DNA from: Candidatus Gastranaerophilales bacterium
GTDB taxonomy: Bacteria > Cyanobacteriota > Vampirovibrionia > Gastranaerophilales > Gastranaerophilaceae
DNA length: 35,625 nt
Reading direction: 5' to 3'
Assembly (NCBI GenBank): GCA_944323255.1
Contig: CALURU010000020.1
Coordinates: forward strand, 1 to 35,625
Shown: in pieces, positions 1-8,137 of the stretch
Numbering within the stretch: the stretch's first letter is position 1
Layout of the letters: each line of letters opens with the position of its first letter
Made by a program: the position numbers and the translations under genes
The notes under the pieces: generated by a model
Told to the model about the DNA's origin: nothing
What the model saw: only the letters and a program-made list of their open reading frames with translations
The model's database searches: none

Positions 1-18
1 AGGGTTTTTATTTTCCAT
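1..18 (-). CDS. Start of a truncated leftward gene
   Basis: An ATG on the minus strand at 18-16 begins M-E-N-K-N-P and runs off the left edge. A good Shine-Dalgarno (AAAGGAG on the minus strand, 24-30) sits about 5 nt upstream, which is why I call a start here. Six codons are too few to name a product. The gene would be transcribed away from glmS's 3' end, in the same direction as glmS. Confidence 0.4.
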
Positions 19-100
19 ACAAACTCCTTTGTAATATTAACTATATGTAATTATACATAATTTTAGTATTTATGCAAGTATACTACATAAAAAGCAGTTA

Positions 101-136
101 TAGGGATTCTTCGGACTCACGTCCTCAGAATGACGG
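101..136. repeat. Short palindromic intergenic repeat ending in AGAATGAC
   Basis: ATTCT (106-110) pairs with AGAAT (127-131), with an inner GAC/GTC pair around TCAC. This is the kind of short imperfect hairpin ending in AATGAC that is scattered between genes in many AT-rich genomes. A cousin with the same AATGACA end lies at 9698-9756. Likely a REP-like element, not a gene. Confidence 0.5.
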
Positions 137-164
137 CACACTGGTAAGAAGGGTTACTAGAATT

Positions 165-186
165 GTAGGTCAGGCTATGCCTGACC
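165..186. repeat. GTAGG palindromic repeat, copy A
   Basis: GTAGG leads into GGTCAGGC (168-175), loop TAT, GCCTGACC (179-186): a perfect 8-bp stem. Related copies with the same GTAG lead but different stems lie at 2407-2430, 6474-6494 and 11165-11188. Confidence 0.65.
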
Positions 187-251
187 ATAACTTATAAAAT
201 CGTAAGGAGGGCAGAGCATGAGCATATGCCCGCTAAATCAAACAGCATCGC

Positions 252-2093
252 TTACTCAACCGTAACTGATTTTGCGAGATTTCTCGGCTGGTCGACGTCT
301 TTGCCTAAAAATTCTGCTATATAATAAGCAAGAAGTTGGAGTGGTACAACCGCAAGTGCAGGAGAAAGAATTTCCGCAATTTCCGGAATCCTTATAATGT
401 AGTCAAAGAGTTCATTCAATTTTGTATCATCCGAATCCGTTAGTGCAATCATTCTTGCGTTTCTTGCTTTTGCTTCTTCCGAATTTGAAAGGATCTTGTC
501 ATAGACTTTACCCTTCATCAAAATTGAAAGAACAGGCATTGTCTCATCAAGCATTGCAATAGGTCCGTGTTTCAATTCTCCTGCAGTGTAGCCGGTTGCG
601 TTAATATAACTTATTTCCTTTAATTTCAAAGCACCCTCAAGCGCTGTCGGGTAGTTGATTCCTCTTGCAATAAAGATAAAATCCTTGGAGCCGGAAAATG
701 CTCTTGCACATCTTTGAATTTCTTCTTTATGAGAAAGAACTTTCTCTATTTTTTGAGGTAAGATAATAAGTTCGTGTTTTAAATCGATTAACTCTTTTTC
801 ATTTACTCCCTTGATTTCTGCCATGTAAATTGCAAGAAGATAGAAGGAAATTAATTGAGCCATATATGATTTTGTCGCAGCAACGGAAACCTCTATTCCG
901 GCGTAAACCGGAACTAAACTGTCGGCTTCTCTTGCCATTGTTGAATCAGGTCTGTTGGTTACAATAAGAATATGCGACCCTCTGGCTTTTGCCTGCCTTA
1001 CTGCTGTAATCGTATCAGCAGTTTCACCTGACTGGGAAACTCCTATTACAAGTGTGTTTTTGTCCGTAATTGTTTTTCTGTAAATATATTCGCTTGAAGG
1101 TTCTACATCAACAGAAATTCCACAGAAATCTTCTATAATATATTTGCCAACCATTGCTGCGTGAAGCGAAGTTCCGCAGGCAACAATTTGTATGCGGCTC
1201 AAATTTTTGAGCTTTTCTCTGTCAAGCGTTACTTCTTTTAAAGTAATCGGCTCATCCATCGCTCTGAGTTTTCCTGAAAGAACATTTCTTACTACATCCG
1301 GCTGCTCGTGAATTTCTTTGAGCATAAAATGCTTATATCCCATTTTGCTCAACGCAACCGGCTCCCAAGGAAGCATTTCTATTTTTTCTCTAACCGGATT
1401 TTTATCAATATCAATTAATTTCATTGAATCCGGTGTAACTGTAACAATTTGGTTGTCTTCAATATACATTGCCTTTTTTGTGTATTGAATAATTGCCGGA
1501 ACATCAGACGCTATATAATACTCGTTTTCACCGATTCCGACCAGAAGCGGAGCATTTCTTCTTGTCGCAACAATTGTATCTTTTACATCCTGATGAATAA
1601 CACAAAGAGCATAAGCACCTTCAATCTCTTTTGTCGCAAGTCTTACCGCCTCTGTTAAATCGTTAGTTTCCGCAAATTTTGTCGCAACAAGGTGTGCAAC
1701 GGTTTCCGTATCTGTTTGTGAACGGAAAGTGCATCCTTTTTTCTCAAGTTTTTCCCTTAATTCTTTAAAGTTTTCAATAATCCCGTTATGAACAATTGCA
1801 ACTTTACCGCAATTGCAGGTGTGCGGGTGAGCGTTAGCTACCGTAGGGGCGCCGTGAGTTGCCCAGCGGATATGCCCAATACCGATTGTTGATTTTGCAA
1901 TTTCTGAATAATTTTTTTCGACAATGTCTTTTAAATTCTGGAGCTTGCCCTCTGCTTTATATAACTGAACTTTTCCGTCGACATTAACTGCAATTCCTGC
2001 TGAATCATATCCTCTGTATTCAAGATTAGTAAGTCCTTCAAGCAATATATCAATTGCTTTTTTTCTTCCTACATATCCAACAATTCCGCACAT
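252..2093 (-). CDS. glmS: Glutamine--fructose-6-phosphate aminotransferase (isomerizing) GlmS
   Basis: Converts fructose-6-phosphate and glutamine to glucosamine-6-phosphate, the first step toward UDP-GlcNAc for peptidoglycan and LPS; cytoplasmic. The 613-residue protein has the full GlmS layout. It starts MCGIVGYVG, so Cys2 is the N-terminal nucleophile after Met removal. The class II glutaminase domain contains HIRWATHG and DTETVAHL. Two SIS sugar-isomerase domains follow (CGTSLHA, SQSGETADT), and the C-terminal LAKSVTVE is the diagnostic end. Length matches the family (about 600-610). The start is supported by minus-strand AAAGGAGA about 7 nt upstream. I see no glmS ribozyme core in the 5' region, which holds minisatellites instead. 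Confidence 0.97.
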   Translation of the reverse strand: MCGIVGYVGRKKAIDILLEGLTNLEYRGYDSAGIAVNVDGKVQLYKAEGKLQNLKDIVEKNYSEIAKSTIGIGHIRWATHGAPTVANAHPHTCNCGKVAIVHNGIIENFKELREKLEKKGCTFRSQTDTETVAHLVATKFAETNDLTEAVRLATKEIEGAYALCVIHQDVKDTIVATRRNAPLLVGIGENEYYIASDVPAIIQYTKKAMYIEDNQIVTVTPDSMKLIDIDKNPVREKIEMLPWEPVALSKMGYKHFMLKEIHEQPDVVRNVLSGKLRAMDEPITLKEVTLDREKLKNLSRIQIVACGTSLHAAMVGKYIIEDFCGISVDVEPSSEYIYRKTITDKNTLVIGVSQSGETADTITAVRQAKARGSHILIVTNRPDSTMAREADSLVPVYAGIEVSVAATKSYMAQLISFYLLAIYMAEIKGVNEKELIDLKHELIILPQKIEKVLSHKEEIQRCARAFSGSKDFIFIARGINYPTALEGALKLKEISYINATGYTAGELKHGPIAMLDETMPVLSILMKGKVYDKILSNSEEAKARNARMIALTDSDDTKLNELFDYIIRIPEIAEILSPALAVVPLQLLAYYIAEFLGKDVDQPRNLAKSVTVE

Positions 2094-2192
2094 ATATATT
2101 CTCTCCTTTAAAATCAGTCTAAATCGGGATTAATACCGTTACCACATAATATTAGCATAAAATTTAAAATTTCCTAATTAAGATTTTCTAAA

Positions 2193-2312
2193 GGGGGTAA
2201 ATGTACTAGGCTGGTAAGCAAGATTACAAGTTGGGTGTCATTGTGGGGGGGGTAAATATATTAGGCTGGTAAGCAAGATTACAAGTTTGGCGGTATTGCG
2301 GGGGGAAATGGA
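2193..2312. repeat. Tandem ~55-bp minisatellite (GGGGGTAAAT units)
   Basis: Two units about 55 bp apart begin GGGGGTAAAT at 2193 and 2248 and share GGCTGGTAAGCAAGATTACA almost exactly. A partial third begins near 2300 (GGGGGAAATG). Reverse-complement relatives with a similar period occur at 19437-19590, and a lone GGGGGTAAAT core lies in the rpsB leader region on the minus strand. Confidence 0.7.
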
Positions 2313-2323
2313 TTATTGGTGAG

Positions 2324-2392
2324 TAGTGAATAGTGAATAGTGAATAGTGAATAGAAATTTAGTGACTAAGTGATTAAGTGACGGGGTGACTA
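2324..2392. repeat. Heptamer (TAGTGAA)4 and octamer (AGTGAYTA)4 tandem repeats
   Basis: Four perfect copies of TAGTGAA run from 2324 to 2351. Four 8-bp units follow at 2361-2392 (AGTGACTA, AGTGATTA, AGTGACGG, GGTGACTA). The same octamer array recurs in inverted form between rpsB and tsf. Together with the neighbouring minisatellite and palindrome this fills the 396-bp gap between glmS and the next gene; I see no gene in it. Confidence 0.75.
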
Positions 2393-2406
2393 AGAATTGT
2401 AGAATT

Positions 2407-2430
2407 GTAGGGTGCGCATACTTGCGCACC
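2407..2430. repeat. GTAGG palindromic repeat, copy B
   Basis: GTAG precedes GGTGCGC (2411-2417), loop ATACTT, GCGCACC (2424-2430). The stem is a perfect 7 bp but differs in sequence from the other copies. Loop ATACTT is identical to copy D at 11176-11181. Confidence 0.7.
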
Positions 2431-2489
2431 TTATTTTGGTGCAATTGAATATCCTGCCCGCCGGTTTTAACAGATTAACAAACAATTCA

Positions 2490-2792
2490 TCAAGAGGACT
2501 TAAAGAATCCTTTTATTTTGTTAATACCTGCAATTCCGGCTGCAGCAACAGCAACACCCCCAAAAATCTTGAAGTATAGAGAGCGGTTAAATTCTTTTTT
2601 CTTTTTTTCGTTTACGGCTCCTGCATAAATGTCATTGTTTATTGAGTTAATTTTTTGTTCGGCTTCTTTTTCAGAGAATAATTTATGTTTTGGTAAAAGC
2701 ATAGGTGCCTGCGCAACTGTAACTTTCGGGCGCTTAACTTTCGCCTGCGTTGAATAATGTCCTTCAAGAATATTATTTTGGATTTCAGTCAT
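2490..2792 (-). CDS. Small hypothetical protein with one C-terminal membrane segment
   Basis: I do not recognise a family. The 100-residue protein has a polar, lysine-rich body, with a motif QAPMLLPKHKLFSEKEAEQK near the middle. One hydrophobic stretch follows (FGGVAVAAAGIAGI, about residues 77-90), flanked by lysines, so it is probably tail-anchored with the body in the cytoplasm. Its ATG (2792-2790) directly abuts the stop codon of the upstream gene (2795-2793) and no strong Shine-Dalgarno is visible, so translation is probably coupled to that gene. The pairing suggests a joint function, unknown. Confidence 0.6.
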   Translation of the reverse strand: MTEIQNNILEGHYSTQAKVKRPKVTVAQAPMLLPKHKLFSEKEAEQKINSINNDIYAGAVNEKKKKEFNRSLYFKIFGGVAVAAAGIAGINKIKGFFKSS

Positions 2793-3419
2793 TTAGAATA
2801 ATTCTCCGTATCGTAAGAGTTTATGGAGCCGGCTTTTAGACAGATACATCATTCCTACCTGCGCCGGTATATCGGGAATTTTTTTATTTATACATTCCTC
2901 CATATACATATTAGCTTCCGGACTGGTAAACCTGAACCCTAGTTTGTAGAAGAAAATTGCCGGTGAAGATTCCTTGAGAATTGGCGATGAAAACGTTACA
3001 ATCCTGCCCTCCGCTTTCGGATCAAACATTGCTTTTTCCGCCAGATTTTTAACAGCTTCAGTTCCAAGCCCGCACCGTGGTTTTGGTGATTGAATATAAT
3101 CTATAATATAACAATTTTTCAAATATTTTATCTTACTTTTAATCACAGGTTGGGCAAATTCAGGGGCGGTGAAGAAATTCGCTCCGGAATTCGGCGAAGC
3201 AGTTTCTTCTATAATATCTACATAATCATCATCTATTTCGCCCGGAATAATTATGTTATCGCCACGCTTAATTTTTTTAACCCTTATTTGAGCCTTTTCC
3301 TTCAGTGGAATTGATTTAAATCCCAAAATCGGAGGCATGCTGAAACCCGATACTGACTGCGTGGGCTTTGCAACCGCCATTTGCGGACGCAAGTCCATTG
3401 TCGTAATATTATTAATCAT
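2793..3419 (-). CDS. GNAT-fold acetyltransferase-like protein
   Basis: The 208-residue protein has an unstructured N-terminal half. Its C-terminal half looks like a Gcn5-related N-acetyltransferase. CYIIDYIQSPKPRCGLGTEAV (about residues 102-122) resembles the acetyl-CoA pyrophosphate loop (R/Q-x-x-G-x-G/A). A helix follows, then SSPAIFFYKLGFRF (motif B, N-x-x-A-x-x-F-Y-x-x-x-G-F) and a final strand (GMMYLSK). The substrate is unknown. The N-terminus (MINNITTMDL..., then ILGFKS) resembles the short tag on other proteins in this window. It is the first gene of a two-gene unit with the membrane protein at 2490-2792 and diverges from the glycogen-synthase-like gene. Confidence 0.6.
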   Translation of the reverse strand: MINNITTMDLRPQMAVAKPTQSVSGFSMPPILGFKSIPLKEKAQIRVKKIKRGDNIIIPGEIDDDYVDIIEETASPNSGANFFTAPEFAQPVIKSKIKYLKNCYIIDYIQSPKPRCGLGTEAVKNLAEKAMFDPKAEGRIVTFSSPILKESSPAIFFYKLGFRFTSPEANMYMEECINKKIPDIPAQVGMMYLSKSRLHKLLRYGELF

Positions 3420-3709
3420 AACAACCTAACCTATATTTATCTAACCTTATTTATATAAAGTAATTTTTACCGTAAAAATTGACTTTTTCTTGATAACATT
3501 CAACATCTTTGTTACAAAAGTTTACATTATTTGCTTAAAATAGTTATGTTGTCTATATTGAAAACAATTCTTGTTTTTGTTAATCTTAAAGTAAAATTGC
3601 TTAACAAAATTTTACTTAATATTTCTTAATAAATAGCATAAAAAAGTTAAATTTTTTTGTTTGTAGTTTTTTATATATATAGAAATTATGTGTGTAAGGA
3701 GTTCGTGTT
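3420..3709. other. AT-rich divergent intergenic region
   Basis: This 290-bp gap separates two divergent genes and must hold both promoters. It is strongly AT-rich with several T runs and TATAAA/TATATA stretches. I could not choose one convincing -35/-10 pair. The right end carries the Shine-Dalgarno AAGGAG of the next gene. Confidence 0.4.
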
Positions 3710-6427
3710 ATGAAGATTAACGCAATTAGTAATGCTGATTACTCGGGTTTGAGAGCAAGAAAAATCGGAGGGCTGAACGCTGAAAAGCAGGTAGCTGATG
3801 CAGGATTAAAATTGCCAAAAGGCATGTCAATGATATCTTTTAGAAGCGGAAATCCAAGACACATAGCTCACATGGTTTCAGAAGAACCGCTGTTCGGATT
3901 CAATGGCGGCGGGGTCGGTACTGTTGTAAATGATTATAACTTTTTAGACAACAAAGATGTTGATAAGATTGTAAAATTTATTCCGATGTATAATCAGGAA
4001 GTTAGTTATAAAAAAGACGTTGATCCTAAAACAGGTAAAGTAAAACAGCCTGTTGCGCAGGGTGTAAAAGTACGCTATATTCCGAAAAATTTGCCTGCTG
4101 ATCACCCTTTCAAGGGCAAAGAAGGAACTCCGTTTATTACAGGGCAGCCTCTTGATAATTCAACGGATCTTGTAAAATTTTTGAAAGAAAAACAAAACAA
4201 TATTTTCCTTTTGGAAGAAGTTAAATCCTCAAATATGAATTGGGGTACTGAAGAAAATGTACCTATCAAAATGTTCAGAGCTCAAAAAGATGATCATTTA
4301 AGAAAAATTATGAATGGTAAAGGTATGGGGAAAGAGCTTCAAGATAAGTTGGAATTTATTTTTACTTATGTTGATTCCACTGCAAGCATGCCAAAACAAT
4401 ATTCCGATGATTTAAGTTATTCAAGTTCAAACGGAACGGATTTAGAAAAAAGGTTTGCCTCCGGTTGGAAAGGACAGCCTTATGCTAAAGAATCAAAAGC
4501 GACAATCGAATTGATGCCGGCATTGAAAGAAAAATATAATATTGATCCGAGATATATTTTAGTATCAGACGGTCAGCCAATGTTTGCAATGCATTATGCT
4601 GCACAAAAAAATGCTGCCGGTGAAGCATACTGGCAGGATAAATTCTTCGGCGGTGTCGGACACAATATGAATGCCGGTTATGACCAGCCAATGGGCGCAA
4701 GGCAGGCTATTGTTAACCTTGGTGCAACAAAAGAAGAGTTAACAAAATTGACAAACAGCAAGGCTTATATAAATGCTCTTAAAAATGGTGAAGAAGAAAA
4801 GTTTTTGCGTGAGACTGTATTGAAAGATTTTGTAAGACCAAAGAGCGGTATGAATGCATATAATGTTGCCGTTCATTATGCAAAAGCCGGATATGTGCCA
4901 ATGTTAACAACAGTTTCCGAGGGGTATCACGATTCATTAATTACAAATGATCTTGTATCTGCAATGTATGATGACCTTGTAAAACTGGATGAACTTGGCA
5001 GATTCAAGGGTTTAACAAATCCGCTGATGGATCCTAATGTTTCACCATTTAAGTATGATATATTGCAGCCGGGTTATAAAACGGATGTTAAATTAAAGTT
5101 AAAAGACGGCTCAATTGCGACCGTAAATAAATTCCAAATTTTTGACAAGAATAAATGTGATTTGCAGACAGTAAGAGAAGTAAAGCGTCAAAATAAAATA
5201 AACTTGTTAGATAGATTTAGTAACAAATATGAAGGCGCAATTTTATTAGATAAAGACGGAAAAGAAATTAGTAAACCTAATGAAGGTCGCATGCATATTA
5301 CAGCGGGTAAATCTGATAGAACTTTAAAAATATACGGCGGTATTTCAGATGAATACCTGACAAAGCTTAAAAAAGGTGAAGATATAAAACTGATTGTAAG
5401 CTGGGGACGTGGCGATTTTCAGAAGGGTATGGATACTGTTCTTGATTCTTTTGAGAAATATGCTAAAAAGGATCCTAATGCTATTTTAATTTTTGGCGGA
5501 GATATGAAATATGAGCCGCAGACAGTTGAGAAATTTGGACTAGCAGTTGCTAAGCCTGAACTCAAAGGGCGTATGATTATGACCGATGGATGGACACCTG
5601 GTAAAGATTTTGCTATGGCAGCAGATGCAGCGCTTCTTCCTTCAAGGTTTGCACCGTGCGAGTTAACGGATTTGGAAGCTAAGAAAGCTTTGTGTACTCC
5701 TATTGTTCCGAATGTTCAGGGTATGGCACAGAAAGATTTTGACCCTTCAATTCCGGAAGAAGCTGCCAAGATGGATTCTTACAAAGGTAAGCATGAATAC
5801 TTTATGTCGGAAGAAACTGCTCTCAAGGCTGCAAATGAAGATGCTAAAAAATCATTTACAAATACAAGAGATAAGCTGGTTAAAGAAATCAGTAACAAAT
5901 ACAAAGGGCAGGTAAATGAAGAAATTCCGCAGGAATTGTTAAAAGAAACTTTGGAAGGTAATGAAACTTACAAAAAAGCTCTTAGAAAACTTAGAGATTC
6001 TGTAATTTCTGACGAGATGGCAGAATGTCTTGAAAGAGCATTAATTACTGACAGAGACAGCAAGAATGCAGAGACAATTCTCGCTAACCAGATTAAGGCT
6101 GATACAACGTGGTATGGTAATGCGTGGTTAAGTAAAACAGGAAAATCTTCAGGCGACTTGTATTTTGAATACCATTTTAACAACAAAGGCAAGAATATTT
6201 CTAAGAAAGATTTAATCAAACTTGATTTTTCGGATCTCGGTCGTGGCATATCAAATGGTGAAGGTGCAGGGAATATTCACTTTAACGGTAAGGCTAAAAA
6301 GATTGCTACAGCGGCTCTGGGACTCGCTGCACTTGCTGGTCTTGGTATAACAGGGTACAAATTCGGTTGGTTTTCACCTAAGTTTACTGAGGAAAAACCT
6401 CACGGGCATCTTTCCTGTGTCGGCTAG
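3710..6427 (+). CDS. Glycogen/starch synthase-like GT5 glycosyltransferase with C-terminal membrane segment
   Basis: Family GT5 enzymes transfer glucose from ADP-glucose to alpha-1,4-glucan. Matches to the GlgA pattern are: FNGGGVGTVVND (about residues 63-74) at the place of the KxGGLgDVv loop; LTTVSEGYHDSLIT and FKGLTNPLMDPNVSPFKYD in place of the TVSptYa and GilNGiDtevWdP segments; SWGRGDFQKGMD (about 563-574) for the R..QKG..d motif; and PSRFAPCELTDLEAKKALCT (about 643-662) for PSrFEPCGL. It is 905 residues, nearly twice GlgA, with insertions in both lobes. IATAALGLAALAGLGI (about 866-881) could be a membrane anchor. The PSRF motif has A where GlgA has the conserved E, with E moved two residues on, so activity is uncertain. 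Start supported by AAGGAG 9 nt upstream; N-terminus MKINA is shared with the gene at 11213. Confidence 0.75.
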   Translation: MKINAISNADYSGLRARKIGGLNAEKQVADAGLKLPKGMSMISFRSGNPRHIAHMVSEEPLFGFNGGGVGTVVNDYNFLDNKDVDKIVKFIPMYNQEVSYKKDVDPKTGKVKQPVAQGVKVRYIPKNLPADHPFKGKEGTPFITGQPLDNSTDLVKFLKEKQNNIFLLEEVKSSNMNWGTEENVPIKMFRAQKDDHLRKIMNGKGMGKELQDKLEFIFTYVDSTASMPKQYSDDLSYSSSNGTDLEKRFASGWKGQPYAKESKATIELMPALKEKYNIDPRYILVSDGQPMFAMHYAAQKNAAGEAYWQDKFFGGVGHNMNAGYDQPMGARQAIVNLGATKEELTKLTNSKAYINALKNGEEEKFLRETVLKDFVRPKSGMNAYNVAVHYAKAGYVPMLTTVSEGYHDSLITNDLVSAMYDDLVKLDELGRFKGLTNPLMDPNVSPFKYDILQPGYKTDVKLKLKDGSIATVNKFQIFDKNKCDLQTVREVKRQNKINLLDRFSNKYEGAILLDKDGKEISKPNEGRMHITAGKSDRTLKIYGGISDEYLTKLKKGEDIKLIVSWGRGDFQKGMDTVLDSFEKYAKKDPNAILIFGGDMKYEPQTVEKFGLAVAKPELKGRMIMTDGWTPGKDFAMAADAALLPSRFAPCELTDLEAKKALCTPIVPNVQGMAQKDFDPSIPEEAAKMDSYKGKHEYFMSEETALKAANEDAKKSFTNTRDKLVKEISNKYKGQVNEEIPQELLKETLEGNETYKKALRKLRDSVISDEMAECLERALITDRDSKNAETILANQIKADTTWYGNAWLSKTGKSSGDLYFEYHFNNKGKNISKKDLIKLDFSDLGRGISNGEGAGNIHFNGKAKKIATAALGLAALAGLGITGYKFGWFSPKFTEEKPHGHLSCVG

Positions 6428-6473
6428 TGGGCGGGGAAATGTATCAATTAGTGAATAGAGGTTAAATAAAAAT

Positions 6474-6494
6474 GTAGGTCAGGCTTTGCCTGAC
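6474..6494. repeat. GTAGG palindromic repeat, copy C
   Basis: GTAG then GTCAGGC (6478-6484), loop TTT, GCCTGAC (6488-6494): a perfect 7-bp stem, nearly the same as copy A. It sits in the gap before the metallo-hydrolase gene. Confidence 0.65.
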
Positions 6495-6568
6495 AAAAAC
6501 TGATAGTAATTCAAAATAGGGATTGCTGCATAATTGCGTGAGGAAAGTTTTTATTATAAGATTGAATT

Positions 6569-7213
6569 ATGATTTTAAAAACTTTTATTGAACCTCCAAT
6601 CGGGAATAATAACTACTTAATAATAGATGAAGAGTCTAAGGAAGCTGCACTTATCGATTGCTCGGCAATTGATAAAGATATAGAAAATGCTGTAAAAGAA
6701 AATGGAGCAAAGTTAAAATATATTTTGTTAACTCACGGTCATTTTGACCATGTTGCAGGGATAAGACCAAATATGGGATTAACGGCTCTTTATGGTGAGA
6801 ATGGAAGCGAGCATGCTCAAATCGTAATGCACAAAGCGGATTTAGGTTGGTTGAATAAAGTAAATCAGTTTATGCCAATGTTTGGAATGCCGGAGATGAC
6901 GATTCCTAAAGTAGATGTTTTTGTAAATGACGGTGATATTCTTAAACTCGGGAGTTTGGAAATAAAAGTTATTCACACTCCGGGACATACTCAGGGCGGG
7001 GTTTGTTATCTTGTTGACGGCAAATTATTCTCCGGCGATACAATTTTTAGAGAAAGTGTCGGCAGGTGCGATCTTGAAGGCGGTGATTTTGATCAGATTG
7101 TAGAAAGTATCGAGAATAAAATCTTTACTTTATCGCCGGAAACATTAATTTATCCGGGACATGGAAAAATGACTTCTGTTGAATGGGAAAAAGAGCATAA
7201 CAGATTTATGTAA
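6569..7213 (+). CDS. Metallo-beta-lactamase-fold hydrolase (glyoxalase II-like)
   Basis: A 214-residue cytoplasmic MBL-fold enzyme, of the kind usually annotated as hydroxyacylglutathione hydrolase-like. Metal ligands are visible: H56-x-H58-x-D60-H61 (THGHFDH), a second histidine in HTPGHTQGG (about 133-141), the bridging Asp in FSGDTIF (about 150-156), and YPGHG near the C-terminus. It lacks the C-terminal substrate domain of classical glyoxalase II, so the substrate is not necessarily a glutathione thioester. There is no Shine-Dalgarno close to the ATG; TATAAG lies 8 nt upstream of it, so a very short leader is possible. The next gene starts 11 nt downstream and is probably co-transcribed. 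Confidence 0.9.
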   Translation: MILKTFIEPPIGNNNYLIIDEESKEAALIDCSAIDKDIENAVKENGAKLKYILLTHGHFDHVAGIRPNMGLTALYGENGSEHAQIVMHKADLGWLNKVNQFMPMFGMPEMTIPKVDVFVNDGDILKLGSLEIKVIHTPGHTQGGVCYLVDGKLFSGDTIFRESVGRCDLEGGDFDQIVESIENKIFTLSPETLIYPGHGKMTSVEWEKEHNRFM

Positions 7214-7224
7214 TGAGGTAATAT

Positions 7225-7575
7225 ATGAACAAGTGTAAAATTACTGTTTTGAGAAAAACTTTTCAGGAGGATCTTGCAAAAGAATATGGTGCGGAAAATC
7301 TTGGCGCTTGTCCTATGTTAAAAGAAGGTCAGGTTTTTTATGCAGATTATTTTTGTCCGGAAGGTTTTTGCAATGAAGCTTGGAAAGCTATTTACCAGTA
7401 TGTTTTTGCCCTAGCACACGGTACCGGAAAACATGGTGAATTATTTTATTACGGTGACTGGATAAGAAAACCGGGAGTTGCAATTTGTTCCTGTAATGAC
7501 GGACTGCGTCCTGTTATATTCAAAATAGAAGCGACAGATGAAGAATCTTCAATTGATTATGAGCCTGTAAAATAA
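7225..7575 (+). CDS. TIGR04076-family small cysteine-containing protein
   Basis: The 116-residue protein matches my memory of family TIGR04076, which has no known function. Conserved cysteine patterns are visible: GACPMLKEGQVF (about 27-38), CPEGFCNEAW (about 44-53), and PGVAICSCNDGLRPVIFKIE near the C-terminus. The clustered cysteines suggest metal or redox chemistry, but this is inference. It lies 11 nt after the MBL hydrolase and has a modest GAGGTAAT ribosome site, so the two probably form an operon. Confidence 0.8.
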   Translation: MNKCKITVLRKTFQEDLAKEYGAENLGACPMLKEGQVFYADYFCPEGFCNEAWKAIYQYVFALAHGTGKHGELFYYGDWIRKPGVAICSCNDGLRPVIFKIEATDEESSIDYEPVK

Positions 7576-7797
7576 TTATATTCCGAGTTTTGCTCCATAA
7601 TTTTCAACCTGTTTGGACAGGGCTGTAGCTGTTCTGGTTAAGATTTCCGAGAATGTACAAATATCCGAACCATTAAGGTTTCCATTGCCATTTTTAATCA
7701 GTTCTTCAAGAATTCTTGCAAGATGTTTAACATTCCATGCTTCAATGCTGATTTTTTCTATTTTTTTGCACAAATAGGCTTTTTCTTTTTCGTTCAT
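7576..7797 (-). CDS. Small helical hypothetical protein, divergent partner of the HTH gene
   Basis: I do not recognise this 73-residue protein. I chose the ATG at 7797 (MNEKEKAYLC) because minus-strand AAAGGAGA lies about 6 nt upstream; an extension to 7902 would read back through the promoter. It is predicted mostly helical (KKIEKISIEAWNVKHLARIL and FSEILTRTATALSKQVENYG), with two cysteines and no membrane segment. It is transcribed from a promoter that shares its -35 box with the opposite HTH gene, which suggests a linked pair. It could be a cofactor, antirepressor or toxin/antitoxin-like partner; nothing in the sequence decides. Confidence 0.65.
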   Translation of the reverse strand: MNEKEKAYLCKKIEKISIEAWNVKHLARILEELIKNGNGNLNGSDICTFSEILTRTATALSKQVENYGAKLGI

Positions 7798-7849
7798 ATA
7801 TTCTCCTTTTAAATTTTGTAACAATATTAAAGTTGTATTAATCTTAAAT

Positions 7850-7918
7850 AAGACAAATATGTCTTTTATAATACATTTAATTGTCAAAATTGTCAACAGC
7901 AAGACGTATTCGTATAAT
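7850..7918. promoter_or_regulatory. Overlapping divergent sigma-70-type promoters with operator-like repeats
   Basis: Plus strand: TTGTCA (7890-7895), 17-bp spacer, TATAAT (7913-7918), giving a predicted +1 at the ATG of the HTH gene (7925). Minus strand: TTGACA (complement of 7891-7896), 17-bp spacer, TATTAT (complement of 7868-7873). The two -35 boxes thus occupy the same 7 bp. Operator candidates are a direct repeat TTGTCAA at 7881 and 7890, and an inverted repeat AAGACA-N4-TGTCTT at 7850-7865 over the predicted minus-strand start. Confidence 0.75.
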
Positions 7919-7924
7919 AAATGT

Positions 7925-8137
7925 ATGGAAAATCTTGTAAAAAAACAAATAAAAAGGTTACTATTAGAAGAAGATTTGAAATTAAAAGAGCTTGCATTTT
8001 TATTGTCTGAAAAGTATGAAAAAAAGTACAGTCCGGATTCTTTATCTCACAAAATTGCAAGAAACAGTATTACGTATAGTGAGATGGTGTGTATAGCTGA
8101 GATTTTGGGATATGAGATTAAATTCATAAAGAAGTGA
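7925..8137 (+). CDS. Small Cro/CI-like helix-turn-helix DNA-binding protein, probably leaderless
   Basis: A 70-residue protein resembling the short XRE-like regulators whose relatives read LLxEKxxTLKELAxxLS...YSPxSLSHKIxRGTIxYxEMxxIAxILGY. Here LKELAFLLSEKYEKKYSPDS and SLSHKIARNSITYSEMVCIA form the HTH region, and ILGYEIKF ends it. I chose the ATG at 7925 because the promoter's -10 box (7913-7918) lies exactly 6 nt before it; a start further upstream would begin before the predicted transcript. There is no Shine-Dalgarno. It is likely an autoregulator of the divergent locus, acting on the repeats between the two genes. Confidence 0.75.
   Translation: MENLVKKQIKRLLLEEDLKLKELAFLLSEKYEKKYSPDSLSHKIARNSITYSEMVCIAEILGYEIKFIKK

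Noticed and set aside
2193..2392. CRISPR-like short direct repeats
   Set aside because: The intervals between the repeat cores are themselves similar, so these are minisatellites, not repeat-spacer arrays.
5703..6249. Alternative-frame genes inside the glycogen-synthase-like gene
   Set aside because: They overlap a long frame with consistent motifs and have no independent ribosome sites.
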